Positions 1 to 8,495 of a stretch of DNA of 64,000 nucleotides are shown here, piece after piece. How positions within the stretch are numbered: position 1 is the stretch's first letter; the number at the start of each line of letters is the position of its first letter. A program made the translations under genes and the position numbers. The DNA lies in NCBI RefSeq assembly GCF_003121985.1, contig NZ_QEWP01000003.1, forward strand, positions 1 through 64,000. Direction: 5' to 3'. The notes under the pieces are model-generated. The model did no database searches and was not told the origin of the DNA. It was given only the letters and a program-made list of their open reading frames with translations. Source of the stretch: Marinilabilia rubra. GTDB lineage: Bacteria > Bacteroidota > Bacteroidia > Bacteroidales > Marinilabiliaceae.

Positions 1-50
1 TGACTTGTTAGGATCCGCTTTTACCTTGCTTTTTGGTTTTGCATTAATAA

Positions 51-61
51 TGTCAAAGATC
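51..61 (-). promoter_or_regulatory. boxA-like antitermination element
   Basis: GATCTTTGACA on the minus strand resembles the boxA (TGCTCTTTAACA type) that Nus factors recognise in rRNA leaders. In Bacteroidota a GTTCTTTGACA-like element is commonly seen ahead of 16S and 23S genes. Confidence 0.55.
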
Positions 62-189
62 TTTTTTTTATTTAGTGGTTAGTTAATAGTTTTAGTCAAT
101 GCCTGACTCCACTCTTAACCTCCCTCCTTGCTTTGTCTTTCTTGTCTTAGCGCCTCTTTCGGCGACCGTCAGATTTTTCAAAAGCGAGT

Positions 190-222
190 GCAAAGATAAG
201 TGAAGTTTTTTAATCTGCCAAA
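190..222 (-). promoter_or_regulatory. Downstream promoter P2 of the rRNA-type leader
   Basis: On the minus strand a -33 TTTG (219-222) and a -7 TATCTTTG(C) (190-198) are separated by 20 bases. The start region GCACTCGCTTTT closely resembles that of P1. Tandem strong promoters are typical of rRNA operons. Confidence 0.7.
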
Positions 223-338
223 TTTATTTTTCAAGTTTTTTTAGTGTCGCTTCCGACTCTCAAAATTAACTATCAAATATTGTCAGTATTTCAGCTTATC
301 TGCCCCCGAAACCCGTTGGTCTCTCTCGCAAAGCGGGT

Positions 339-372
339 GCAAAGATAACAGATATTATTTCGTTTCTCCAAA
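339..372 (-). promoter_or_regulatory. Upstream promoter P1 of the rRNA-type leader
   Basis: On the minus strand a -33 TTTG (369-372) and a -7 TATCTTTG(C) (339-347) are separated by 21 bases, matching the Bacteroidota primary sigma consensus TTTG-N19-21-TAnnTTTG. The bases just downstream (GCACCCGCTTT) resemble those of the second promoter 150 bp further on. Confidence 0.7.
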
Positions 373-547
373 CCCTTTTGCAATCTTTTTTGAGCTTTTT
401 GTTTAAGTCGCTTATTTTCAGGTACAGTTTTTGAACATTTAAAAAAGCAACAAAGAATAACTTTAGAGAAATTAGACCGCAAAGTCAAACTAATCCATTT
501 TTATTTAATTATTACCTTTGAAGAAACGAACCAAAAAGAAAAACCGT

Positions 548-1996
548 ATGAAAAACGCTTTTAAGTATTTATTTTTACTTGGTACTACTCTTTTATCAAT
601 TTCATTACTGGCTGCCTGCTCAGAAGATGAGGAACTTGTTAAAAACAAAGAAAAACCAGACGAGGAAGAAGAAGATGAAGTGACGATTGACAATGAAACC
701 CTATTGGTAAACAGCTTTGTTGAAGATACCATGTCAATATACTATTTTTGGAATGAAGAGATGCCGGAACTTGGACCAAAAGAGATTGAAGACTCAGAAT
801 TGTATTTTGACAGCCTGCTGAAAAAGCCAGATGACAGATGGTCGTTTATAACGGACGACTATGGTGCCTTAATCAACTACTTTGCCGGAGTTCAAAAAAG
901 CACAGGGTATTCTCTAATGCCGATATACCTCAATTCAACAAGCAATCAGGTAATTGCCTTTATTGAATATGTACATAGAGATACTCCTGCTGAAGAGGCT
1001 GGATTGAAAAGGGGGGATATGATATACAAGATTGATGGAGAAATAATCGACGACCAAAATTTTTCCGATTTACTTAGCAGGGATATATTTGAAGCTACTC
1101 TCGGTGAGTTTAACGCCAATAATGAGATTATTGAAGTTTCCAAAGTAAATATTGAGGCTATTGAAACGAACCTCCATCCCGTAATTGAGTCAACAGTTAT
1201 TGATACGTTGGGTCATAAAATTGGATATCTTGCTTATTCCTCTTTTGTCGCTAATTATGACACGGCTCTTGTAAGTGCTTTTTCTGAGTTTAAAACCGCA
1301 GGCGTAACTGATCTGGTATTTGATCTGCGATATAACGGAGGCGGCGCCGTTTCAACAGCCGCATTATTAGGCGACATGATTGTTTCTCCGGGAAATGCAA
1401 GAAATACTTTTATTGAAAGGGTTTTCAATAATTTTCTAACCAATGAATTCAAAAGAGACCCAGGTTTTTCTACAGATGATTTAAAAATAAAATTTGAAGA
1501 AAACGGTTTCAACCTGGGGCTGGAAAAGTTTTATGTTTTAACTACAGCATCCACAGCATCGGCGAGCGAAATGATTATTTATGGGCTGGAGCCTTACATG
1601 GATGTCATTCAAATAGGAACAACAACTCATGGAAAATATTATGCTTCAACTACCTTTTCAGATCAGGCTAACCACAACTGGGCCATCCAACCAATTATTT
1701 TAAGATCAATCAATGCTACAAATAGCATTAATTACAGCGAGGGCCTTAGCCCTGATATTGAATTAGATGATTATTTTTACCTCTTTCCCTATGAATTGGG
1801 AGATCCAAAAGAACTATTCATGGCAAAAGCTATTTCGGAAATAACCGGAGAACCGTTTATCTATGAAGATGAAATGGGGAGTCTTAAATCAGCTAATGTA
1901 AGGTTTGATCAATCCCAAAAGCTAAAACAAAAATTATATCCAAACCGATCAAGAATGTGGGTTAATCCATCTGAAATCATGAATATCCAAGAATAA
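548..1996 (+). CDS. S41-family C-terminal processing peptidase, lipoprotein with PDZ domain
   Basis: Predicted serine protease of family S41 (CtpA/tail-specific type), 482 residues, anchored as a lipoprotein. The signal peptide ends in a lipobox (LLAAC) and is followed by an acidic linker rich in Glu and Asp. A PDZ domain lies near residues 110-170 (AEEAGLKRGDMIYKIDG). The peptidase core contains DLRYNGGG and STASASEM; Ser340 is the likely nucleophile and Lys363 (THGKYY) the general base, 23 residues apart as expected for the Ser/Lys dyad. I chose the ATG at 548 because a TTG at 518 would put ten basic residues before the signal peptide, and a possible -7 element (TACCTTTG, 513-520) overlaps that TTG. 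The substrate is unknown. A terminator follows. Confidence 0.9.
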   Translation: MKNAFKYLFLLGTTLLSISLLAACSEDEELVKNKEKPDEEEEDEVTIDNETLLVNSFVEDTMSIYYFWNEEMPELGPKEIEDSELYFDSLLKKPDDRWSFITDDYGALINYFAGVQKSTGYSLMPIYLNSTSNQVIAFIEYVHRDTPAEEAGLKRGDMIYKIDGEIIDDQNFSDLLSRDIFEATLGEFNANNEIIEVSKVNIEAIETNLHPVIESTVIDTLGHKIGYLAYSSFVANYDTALVSAFSEFKTAGVTDLVFDLRYNGGGAVSTAALLGDMIVSPGNARNTFIERVFNNFLTNEFKRDPGFSTDDLKIKFEENGFNLGLEKFYVLTTASTASASEMIIYGLEPYMDVIQIGTTTHGKYYASTTFSDQANHNWAIQPIILRSINATNSINYSEGLSPDIELDDYFYLFPYELGDPKELFMAKAISEITGEPFIYEDEMGSLKSANVRFDQSQKLKQKLYPNRSRMWVNPSEIMNIQE

Positions 1997-2015
1997 CACC
2001 GATATTAATTTACAC

Positions 2016-2058
2016 CTAAGGGCTTAGTCATTTATTGACTTCAGCCCTTAGTTTTTTT
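2016..2058 (+). terminator. Rho-independent terminator of the S41 gene, overlapping the mlaF 3' end
   Basis: Perfect 9-bp stem: CTAAGGGCT (2016-2024) pairs with AGCCCTTAG (2043-2051), followed by seven T. The right arm and T-run lie inside the 3' coding end of the convergent mlaF gene, whose stop is at 2028-2030. Confidence 0.75.
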
Positions 2059-2786
2059 AGAAACTTTGAGGCATATATAAAATCATTCAACCTTTCATTG
2101 TCGGACTTCAATATATCATCCTTTGTTCCTTCCCAACCTTTCTCTCCCTGGGCAATAAAAACCACTTTTTCACCGATGCCCATCACAGAGTTCATGTCAT
2201 GAGTATTGACGATCGTAGTCATATTAAACTCTTTAGTAATTTCATAAATCAGATTATCAATCACGATAGAAGTTCGGGGATCAAGCCCGGAGTTAGGCTC
2301 ATCACAAAAAAGGTATTTTGGGTTTAAAGATATAGCCCTGGCAATTGCCACCCGCTTTTGCATCCCCCCGCTTAATTCTGAAGGGAACAAATTATTGACG
2401 TTTTCCAGGTGAACCCGTTGAAGACAAAAATTTGCACGATCCCTTCTATCTGAGAAAGACATATCAGAAAAAACATCTAAGGGAAACCTTACATTTTCTT
2501 CAACAGTCTTTGAATCAAACAGTGCAGATCCCTGAAAAAGCATCCCCATTTCCTTACGAATACCTTTTCTGGCTTTATCATGCATCCCGGTAAAGCTTCG
2601 ATTGTCATAAAAAATTTCGCCCTCATCAACCTGATGAAGCCCGACAATAGATTTTAGCAGCACTGTTTTTCCGGAACCACTTTGCCCAATAATTAAATTA
2701 GTTTTTCCTGTCTCAAATGTTGCTGAAACATCTTTCAATACTCTGACCCCTTCAAATGCTTTATAAACTCCGTGTACTTCAATCAT
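2028..2786 (-). CDS. mlaF: MlaF-type ABC transporter ATP-binding protein
   Basis: ATPase of a Mla/MCE-type phospholipid transporter of the inner membrane, 252 residues. Visible motifs are Walker A GQSGSGKT (near residue 35), signature LSGGMQKR, Walker B YLFCDEPNSGLD and the switch His in NTHD. The signature LSGGM and the NSGLDP stretch are typical of the MlaF/Ttg2A group. Its start overlaps the stop of the upstream permease gene by 4 bases (ATGA), so the two are translationally coupled. The MCE-domain partner MlaD is not in this window. Its last bases form part of the terminator of the convergent S41 gene. Confidence 0.9.
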   Translation of the reverse strand: MIEVHGVYKAFEGVRVLKDVSATFETGKTNLIIGQSGSGKTVLLKSIVGLHQVDEGEIFYDNRSFTGMHDKARKGIRKEMGMLFQGSALFDSKTVEENVRFPLDVFSDMSFSDRRDRANFCLQRVHLENVNNLFPSELSGGMQKRVAIARAISLNPKYLFCDEPNSGLDPRTSIVIDNLIYEITKEFNMTTIVNTHDMNSVMGIGEKVVFIAQGEKGWEGTKDDILKSDNERLNDFIYASKFLKKLRAEVNK

Positions 2787-3523
2787 GCCAATAAAAGTTG
2801 AGTTAGAATAAGATTAAACAATAAAATCTGAATACTGCTCACAACAACAGCTCTTGTACTGGAACGCCCTACTTCGAGTGCTCCTCCTGAGGTGTAGTAC
2901 CCCCAATATCCGGAAATAGAAGCTATCAAAAATCCAAAAACCAGGGATTTGATCAAAGAATACAAAACATAAAATGGAATAAAAGCATATTGTATACCGT
3001 AAATAAACTCGGCAGAAGGAACCACACCGGTGGTAACACAGGCCATCCAACCGCCAAAAATACCAATCCCCATACTGATCATAACCAAAAAAGGATTGAT
3101 AAACACCATGGCAACAACTTTAGGAAGCACCAGATATCCTGCAGAATTGATCCCCATTACATCCAAAGCATCTATTTGTTCGGTAACACGCATGGTACCT
3201 ATCTCGGAGGCAATGTGTGATCCCACTTTCCCGGCCAAAATCAATGACACAATGGTGGATGAAAACTCCAGCAAAATAGTATCCCGGGCAGCTAAACCTA
3301 CGGTATACCTGGGAATTATGGGTAATTCAATATTGTATGCAGTTTGCAAAGTAATAACAGCACCAATAAACACAGATATTATACCAACAATCCCCAATGA
3401 TCCAACTCCAAGGTCATCGATTTCATCGATAATTTGTCGAAAAAAAATCCGATGTTTGACGGGGCGTCCAAATACTCTTTTCAGGAAAAGAAAATAACGA
3501 CCAGTATGAAACAAAAATCTCAT
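2783..3523 (-). CDS. mlaE: MlaE-type ABC transporter permease
   Basis: Membrane permease of the MlaE family, 246 residues from the chosen start, partner of the ATPase gene that overlaps its 3' end by 4 bases. About five to six hydrophobic segments are visible. Family-typical stretches include GVGSLGIVGIISVFIGAVI, the SLILAGKVGSHIASEIGTM loop and TEQIDALDVMGI; the E-G-TM-x-x-T-E-Q-I-D-A-L motif is diagnostic. An in-frame ATG at 3595 would add 24 residues that do not fit the family, so the start at 3523 is preferred. With MlaF it should move phospholipids between the two membranes; direction cannot be read from sequence. Confidence 0.88.
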   Translation of the reverse strand: MRFLFHTGRYFLFLKRVFGRPVKHRIFFRQIIDEIDDLGVGSLGIVGIISVFIGAVITLQTAYNIELPIIPRYTVGLAARDTILLEFSSTIVSLILAGKVGSHIASEIGTMRVTEQIDALDVMGINSAGYLVLPKVVAMVFINPFLVMISMGIGIFGGWMACVTTGVVPSAEFIYGIQYAFIPFYVLYSLIKSLVFGFLIASISGYWGYYTSGGALEVGRSSTRAVVVSSIQILLFNLILTQLLLA

Positions 3524-3644
3524 TATCCAATTTTTTCTTAAAATTGTGACTAATTTAGTGCAATTAAACCGGAATGAGGCAAAAGAAACAACCATTTTCC
3601 GCTAACCATTGTTAATCAAATAATAACAACAAAGAGATAATAAC

Positions 3645-4718
3645 ATGAAAAGCAACACATTTTGTGTCATCATGGCCGGAGGTATAGGAAGCCGTTTTTG
3701 GCCTTTGAGTAAAACCGATAGTCCAAAACAATTTCTTGATATTCTTGGAACAGGGAAAAGTCTTCTTCGCCAAACATACGAAAGATTTTCTCCATTATGC
3801 CCTGATGAAAATGTAATTGTTGTTACCAGCAGCGATTACAAAGAAATGGTACTAGATCAACTACCGGAACTAAAACCCGAACAAGTCTTAACCGAACCTT
3901 TCAGGAGAAATACGGCTCCTTGCATTGCTTTTGCAAACAAATGGATTGAAGACCGAAATCCGGACGCGAACATAGTTGTGACACCTGCAGACCACCTTAT
4001 CATCAATGAGTCTGAATTCCATAAAGCCATTCAACAAGGGTTAGACTTTGTAAATGAAAATGAGGCTTTGTTGACACTTGGCATTAAGCCGCACAGACCT
4101 GAGACTGGCTATGGATACATTCAGGCAGGCCAATCAGTAAATGAAGGCAGCCCATTTAATAAGGTAAAAACGTTTACAGAAAAACCAAATGCGGACTTGG
4201 CTAAAGTTTTTTATGAGAGTGGCGAGTTTTATTGGAATTCAGGAATCTTTATCTGGTCATTAAAGTCAATTAACAATGCATTTGACGTACATCTTAAAGA
4301 AGTAAAACAGCTGTTTGACCCAATTTCAACAGCCCCTGATACAGATGATGCTCAAATTAGTGATGTATACGCCGAATGCAAAAATATTTCCATCGATTAC
4401 GGTGTAATGGAAAAAGCAGAAAATGTTTTTGTAGAAACCGTTAATTTTGGATGGTCGGATCTGGGTACATGGTCTTCTCTTTACGAATACTCTGCCCAGG
4501 ATAAAGCCGGCAATGCTGTAATTAATGGTAAAACATTGCTTTATGATACTGACGGTTCTATTGTGAATGTTCCGGAGGACAAAGTGGCGGTGGTTCAGGG
4601 ACTGACCGATTACATTGTAGTCGATTCGGGTGATGCTCTATTGATCTGTCCTAAACAAAATGAGCAACAAATTCGTCAATTCACCACAGATATCAAAACC
4701 GAATTTGGCAAAGAATAA
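3645..4718 (+). CDS. manC: Mannose-1-phosphate guanylyltransferase
   Basis: Makes GDP-mannose from mannose-1-phosphate and GTP for polysaccharide and glycan synthesis in the cytoplasm. The 357-residue protein starts with the nucleotidyltransferase signature (MAGGIGSRFWPLS followed by SPKQFL) and carries TEPFRRNTAPCIA, the metal-site region VTPADH, the FTEKP motif and NSGIFIWS. The length covers only the transferase part with its short beta-helix tail. The cupin phosphomannose isomerase domain of bifunctional enzymes is absent, so it is monofunctional. It stands alone, divergent from mlaE and convergent with gldN, with a bidirectional terminator between. Confidence 0.92.
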   Translation: MKSNTFCVIMAGGIGSRFWPLSKTDSPKQFLDILGTGKSLLRQTYERFSPLCPDENVIVVTSSDYKEMVLDQLPELKPEQVLTEPFRRNTAPCIAFANKWIEDRNPDANIVVTPADHLIINESEFHKAIQQGLDFVNENEALLTLGIKPHRPETGYGYIQAGQSVNEGSPFNKVKTFTEKPNADLAKVFYESGEFYWNSGIFIWSLKSINNAFDVHLKEVKQLFDPISTAPDTDDAQISDVYAECKNISIDYGVMEKAENVFVETVNFGWSDLGTWSSLYEYSAQDKAGNAVINGKTLLYDTDGSIVNVPEDKVAVVQGLTDYIVVDSGDALLICPKQNEQQIRQFTTDIKTEFGKE

Positions 4719-4738
4719 TATTCTGATTATTCACACAA

Positions 4739-4871
4739 TAGATCGTTAGATTTATAGATATTAGATGTAAGATCATTCGTATCATGCTGAAATTCTTTAC
4801 ATTACCAGGAAAGAGGATGTTCTTGTAATCAATTGATTACAAATCTATTGTAAAATTTCAACGGAGTATTG
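4739..4871. repeat. Dispersed repeat family R3, copy 1
   Basis: Shares blocks, in the same order, with 55013-55154: ATAGATCGTTAGA near the start, TAGATG-AAGA in the middle, and an exact 19-bp AAATTTCAACGGAGTATTG at the end (4853-4871). Between the blocks lies a palindrome TTGTAATCAATTGATTACAA (4822-4841); the other copy has a different hairpin at the equivalent place. No coding potential is seen. Confidence 0.55.
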
Positions 4872-4888
4872 TCACAAAAACTCTACAA

Positions 4889-4924
4889 TAAAAAAACCCC
4901 GGCAAGAAAGCCGGGGTTTTTTTA
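4889..4924. terminator. Bidirectional terminator between manC and gldN
   Basis: Stem CCCCGGC/GCCGGGG (4897-4903 with 4910-4916) with an AAGAAA loop, flanked by a run of A on the left and of T on the right. It can terminate both the plus-strand manC and the minus-strand gld operon. Confidence 0.9.
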
Positions 4925-4956
4925 TTATGATGAGATAACATCTTTTATATCATTAC

Positions 4957-5865
4957 CTAGAACTTCCAAAGGTCATGTTCCCATTGGAAAATTTCCTGTT
5001 CAATTCTTTTAGACTCCAAAATAGCTTCTTTGCCTACAGTGTAGTCTTCAATAGTTCGATTATCAAAGACATTGGCTTCTTTTACAATGTAACTTCCGAA
5101 ATATCTTTTGATAAAAATATCATCAAAGCTTCTTCTTTGAGAGTCGTTCATTGGGTTAAACACCTCATGCTGAGCAAAAAGGTCTCTAACTTCAGGGAAA
5201 TAGACCCAAAACGCTTGTCTCTTAACAACTCCACCATCTCCGGCGCCTTCAACGTTCTCCATTCCTTCTTCAACATACTCTCTAATAGGACATAACCCAA
5301 CAATTCGAACATCCAATCGTGAATAGTTCCGGTCAAAGTACCAAATCTCTTTAACCATTACCTGTTTAACCTGGAGAGTCTGAGCTCCTTTTACAACTTC
5401 CTGTTCGATTGGGGGGCCATCTTCCTGTTCAATCAGAACAGTTTCAGTACCGGCTCCCATAGTTTCCAGAACATCATCCTCTGACTCTAAAGGAATTTTA
5501 AATTCGTCATCAGATAGAGCTGAATAAGCAGTAACATCTCCTAAAACGCCATCGCCTTGTTTTCCAAGAACCCCTTTAAGTATAAGATCAATTAAACTGT
5601 AACGATCATCCATCGGAGTAGTCGGATAATAAAGAGGGAGATTCATTTTTTCTCTTAAGTCGATAACCCGCCAGACCTTTTTTGCCCATAAGACATCGGC
5701 TTCCCTAATACTGGGATAAGGCACAGGTTCGCGATTCACAACATGTTTCTTTTCAAACAAGCCATCAATAGGGAGATTGTCGGAATTGGTCTCCTGCGCA
5801 ACTGAATCAAAGGCTCCTGCCCCTAAAACAGAAATCAAAAAAAGAATAAGAAGTTGTTTTCTCAT
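4957..5865 (-). CDS. gldN: Type IX secretion / gliding protein GldN
   Basis: Periplasmic component of the type IX secretion system, last gene of the porP/sprF-gldKLMN operon. It is 302 residues with a cleavable signal peptide (ends near SVAQ). The family-typical stretches ADVLWAKKVWRVIDLREKMN and PLYYPTTPMDDRYSLIDLI are present, as is RRSFDDIFIKRYFGSYI near the C-terminus. In the known system GldN (PorN) forms the outer-membrane-associated ring with the lipoprotein GldK (PorK) and contacts GldM. Start ATG at 5865; only 26 bases separate it from gldM. Between residues about 125-165 a Glu-rich insert is seen that looks variable. Confidence 0.92.
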   Translation of the reverse strand: MRKQLLILFLISVLGAGAFDSVAQETNSDNLPIDGLFEKKHVVNREPVPYPSIREADVLWAKKVWRVIDLREKMNLPLYYPTTPMDDRYSLIDLILKGVLGKQGDGVLGDVTAYSALSDDEFKIPLESEDDVLETMGAGTETVLIEQEDGPPIEQEVVKGAQTLQVKQVMVKEIWYFDRNYSRLDVRIVGLCPIREYVEEGMENVEGAGDGGVVKRQAFWVYFPEVRDLFAQHEVFNPMNDSQRRSFDDIFIKRYFGSYIVKEANVFDNRTIEDYTVGKEAILESKRIEQEIFQWEHDLWKF

Positions 5866-5891
5866 CGTAAGATATTTTTCAATTCAAAATT

Positions 5892-7445
5892 TTAATTCAA
5901 TGTAAAGCTGATCGATCCCAAATCCCGGGTAGATCCATCAGGCCCTTTAGCCATTATGTTGTTGATCATGACAGCACTTCCAACACCGGAATTACGGATC
6001 AGTTCTTTTTGTTCCGTTGTAATTACTGCACTTTCACTGCTGACTGATTGCAAATAACCACTTTTTATGGTAGAGACCGTAAAACTTACGACCCTAAAAG
6101 TAAGGTCAAAATCGAAATTATCCATTTTGGCAATTACCGCCCTCTGGGCAAGCAACAAATTCTTGTTTATTGAACCACCGCGCATGCCTGCAACTGTTGC
6201 AACCGGGTCAGGCACGCGTTTCACGCGAAATTTCTGACTTCCAAGGCTTTGGCTCTGATCATTGATATTGGCCCTAACCGAAATAACAGCCTCACGTCCA
6301 ATGGCATTAGAGTTCGGCATTACAGCGTATTGATTACTTCCTTTTTTGGTCATCCGGGCATTTGTAATTCTAACATCAAGATCTTCACTTGGTACTCCCG
6401 GAACAGATACTTCAACCGGATTCTCAACACCAACATAAAATACATTCATTTTGGTGGGAGAAATAACTACACTTGGCTGCGATACAAGAAATTCTCCTGA
6501 AACATCTCTCCGTTTGTAGGTCCCATCTGGTCCCATCACAGCTATTTCACCACTCCACTCCTTTTCGCCAGTGCTGTTTGCAGGAATCCTCAAAATTCCG
6601 CGACCGTTTTCAATAGGCAATTCTTTCCCATTTACTGTAACAACGGGAGGCTGAGTAGTATCCCTTGCAGCCAACATTATTTCTGCATAATACTCATCTC
6701 CTCTAATCACATATTCTGATCTTGGAATAACTATTGCTTCAATTTTATTAAAAACAAAAGCTCCTTCATCAATTTTACCATAAAGATATCGTACAACATC
6801 CGATTCCACATTTCGAACTTCACTTTGAAGCTGACTCATTAACGCCAATGAAGCAGAAACAGGAAGATGCTCGAATTTCTCACTCTCCCAACTTTTTTCA
6901 ACACCCTCTTCCGCTGGTGGATCCTTCGGGGTCAATGTGCTGTTAATAGCATCCATCAAAGTTGTATCTTCCTCAGCCACCATGGACAATAAGGTATCAC
7001 GGTAATGTTTCAAATGATTCTTCAATTCCTCGCTTCGGGCTCCACCTTTCTCAGTAATCATTTTCTGTGCTGCAATATCCTGGTTATCTATACCACTGTA
7101 ATTATCGGGCGTGGCTTCGGGATTATCAACGGCACGAACAATTAAATACTTTATATCTTCAATGTGCTTTACCAGACTATCTGCTTCTTGCTGCACAGTC
7201 ATGGCATCTAAATATTTTTCCTCAACCTTATCCTCATTAAACTCATATGCACTTCGGAATTCACTGTAAAGCATATCTGTTTTTTGCTCCATCGTTTCGA
7301 TGGTCTTTTGGATACTCTCATCCACTAATTGAAAAGCCTTCAGCAATTCTCCGGAAACATTGAGAGCTAACATCGCCGTGAGAAAAAGATACATCATTCC
7401 GATCATCTTTTGCCTTGGCGTTTCAGGACAGTTTCCACCACTCAT
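5892..7445 (-). CDS. gldM: Type IX secretion motor protein GldM
   Basis: Rotor/shaft component of the T9SS motor, 517 residues. A single transmembrane helix near residues 15-35 (MIGMMYLFLTAMLALNVSG) follows the short cytoplasmic N-terminus MSGGNCPETPRQK; the rest is periplasmic, with a helical first domain and Ig-like domains. GldM dimers pair with GldL to convert proton motive force into rotation and reach up to the GldK/GldN ring. The C-terminal region (VAGMRGGSINKNLLLAQ, then the final beta domain) fits the domain that contacts GldN. It lies 38 bases downstream of gldL and 26 upstream of gldN. Confidence 0.93.
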   Translation of the reverse strand: MSGGNCPETPRQKMIGMMYLFLTAMLALNVSGELLKAFQLVDESIQKTIETMEQKTDMLYSEFRSAYEFNEDKVEEKYLDAMTVQQEADSLVKHIEDIKYLIVRAVDNPEATPDNYSGIDNQDIAAQKMITEKGGARSEELKNHLKHYRDTLLSMVAEEDTTLMDAINSTLTPKDPPAEEGVEKSWESEKFEHLPVSASLALMSQLQSEVRNVESDVVRYLYGKIDEGAFVFNKIEAIVIPRSEYVIRGDEYYAEIMLAARDTTQPPVVTVNGKELPIENGRGILRIPANSTGEKEWSGEIAVMGPDGTYKRRDVSGEFLVSQPSVVISPTKMNVFYVGVENPVEVSVPGVPSEDLDVRITNARMTKKGSNQYAVMPNSNAIGREAVISVRANINDQSQSLGSQKFRVKRVPDPVATVAGMRGGSINKNLLLAQRAVIAKMDNFDFDLTFRVVSFTVSTIKSGYLQSVSSESAVITTEQKELIRNSGVGSAVMINNIMAKGPDGSTRDLGSISFTLN

Positions 7446-7483
7446 ATCAAAAAAATTTGTTTAAGGTTATTACTTCCCGTGGT

Positions 7484-8461
7484 TTACGACTTACTGCTCC
7501 CCATGTTCATTGCACTGAGCATGTTTCCATATATTGTATTCAACTCGCCTATGGTCTGATTAAGCTTTCCTACTTCTTCTTTATAGGCCTTAGCATCATC
7601 AACGGACTTACCAAGTTCCTCATGAATGGCATTTAACTGTCCAGTAACATTTTTGGACGCTTCCATTTGAGCCGAGAAACTTTTCAGCTGCATTTCATAA
7701 ACTGAATTTATGGCCGACAACTGCTTATTAGCTTCACCTAAATTTTGGTTATAATTTTCAGAATGACTGGCCAATTGATCTGCATTGCCTGCCATCAACT
7801 GACTCAGACTTTTATATGAGTTGGCTAATTCCTGTCCTGAGTTTTGAATATCTTTGGAAATACTACTGCCGGCATTCACCATATTTTCAGCGAGTTTAGC
7901 ACCTCCTTCTGATACTTTTTGAGCAGTCTCTTTATAGCTATTGCTCAATGCCTCAACCTCCTGAACACTTTTGCTTTGAGAATTTGATAGCTTGTTTACC
8001 GATTCAGAGGCCATCTTCATACTTTGAAGATAACTTTCGGTGGCAAAGGAAGCATCACTTAAATCAGAAAGTTGGCCGGTTGTAGCGGTAAGTTTCTTAA
8101 TCCCCTGGCTCAACTTCTCCACAACCTCTGGTTCGAGTGTTCCGCTTTCAATTAATGCAGCCAGATCGCTTCCACCACCAGTACCACCGCCACCCTGGTG
8201 ACGACCTTCTTCCTTTGGATCAAGACCTACCAACTCCGGATACACTAAACTCCAGTCAGGCATTTCATGCGGAGGCTCAAAAGCAGAGAGAGCAAAAATA
8301 ACAATCTCCGTTCCCATACCAATCAACAACATAAGTCCAGCCCCGGGATAGTGTTGTATTTTAAACAAGGCCCCAGCAAGCACCAATGCGGCACCAAAAC
8401 CGTAAACCTTACCCATCACCTTCTTATAGGCCGGGCTCTGAACAAATTCCGAAAGACCCAT
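7484..8461 (-). CDS. gldL: Type IX secretion motor protein GldL
   Basis: Stator component of the T9SS/gliding motor, 325 residues. Two N-terminal transmembrane helices (about residues 18-34 and 40-60) are followed by the FEPPHEMPDW motif and a long cytoplasmic region predicted to be coiled coil, preceded by a short Gly-rich linker near residue 90. Glu52 in the second helix (GMGTEIVIF) matches the membrane glutamate needed for proton coupling in the Flavobacterium protein. The gene sits between gldK and gldM with 34-38 bp gaps and is surely co-transcribed. Confidence 0.93.
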   Translation of the reverse strand: MGLSEFVQSPAYKKVMGKVYGFGAALVLAGALFKIQHYPGAGLMLLIGMGTEIVIFALSAFEPPHEMPDWSLVYPELVGLDPKEEGRHQGGGGTGGGSDLAALIESGTLEPEVVEKLSQGIKKLTATTGQLSDLSDASFATESYLQSMKMASESVNKLSNSQSKSVQEVEALSNSYKETAQKVSEGGAKLAENMVNAGSSISKDIQNSGQELANSYKSLSQLMAGNADQLASHSENYNQNLGEANKQLSAINSVYEMQLKSFSAQMEASKNVTGQLNAIHEELGKSVDDAKAYKEEVGKLNQTIGELNTIYGNMLSAMNMGSSKS

Positions 8462-8495
8462 AATCTTAACTTTTTTCTTTTCCTGTCCTTAAAAA

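Larger units (their letters stand above)
1..332 (-). promoter_or_regulatory. Probable rRNA operon leader (16S gene off the left edge)
   Basis: No credible protein gene lies here. Read on the minus strand, the stretch begins below two tandem Bacteroidota promoters, runs through AT-rich leader sequence and contains a boxA-like GATCTTTGACA. That element commonly precedes rRNA genes in this phylum. The transcript would leave the window at position 1, so the 16S gene itself is not visible. The assignment rests on the tandem promoters plus boxA and is an inference. A highly expressed tRNA or protein operon is the main alternative. Confidence 0.6.

Noticed and set aside
291-488. 65-residue open frame on the minus strand in the left gap
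   Set aside because: It runs across promoter P1 of the rRNA-type leader, has no recognisable domain and unusual composition; the promoter explanation is better.
518-547. TTG start adding ten residues to the S41 lipoprotein
   Set aside because: It would put a basic stretch before the signal peptide and overlaps a -7-like element; the ATG at 548 is the natural lipoprotein start.
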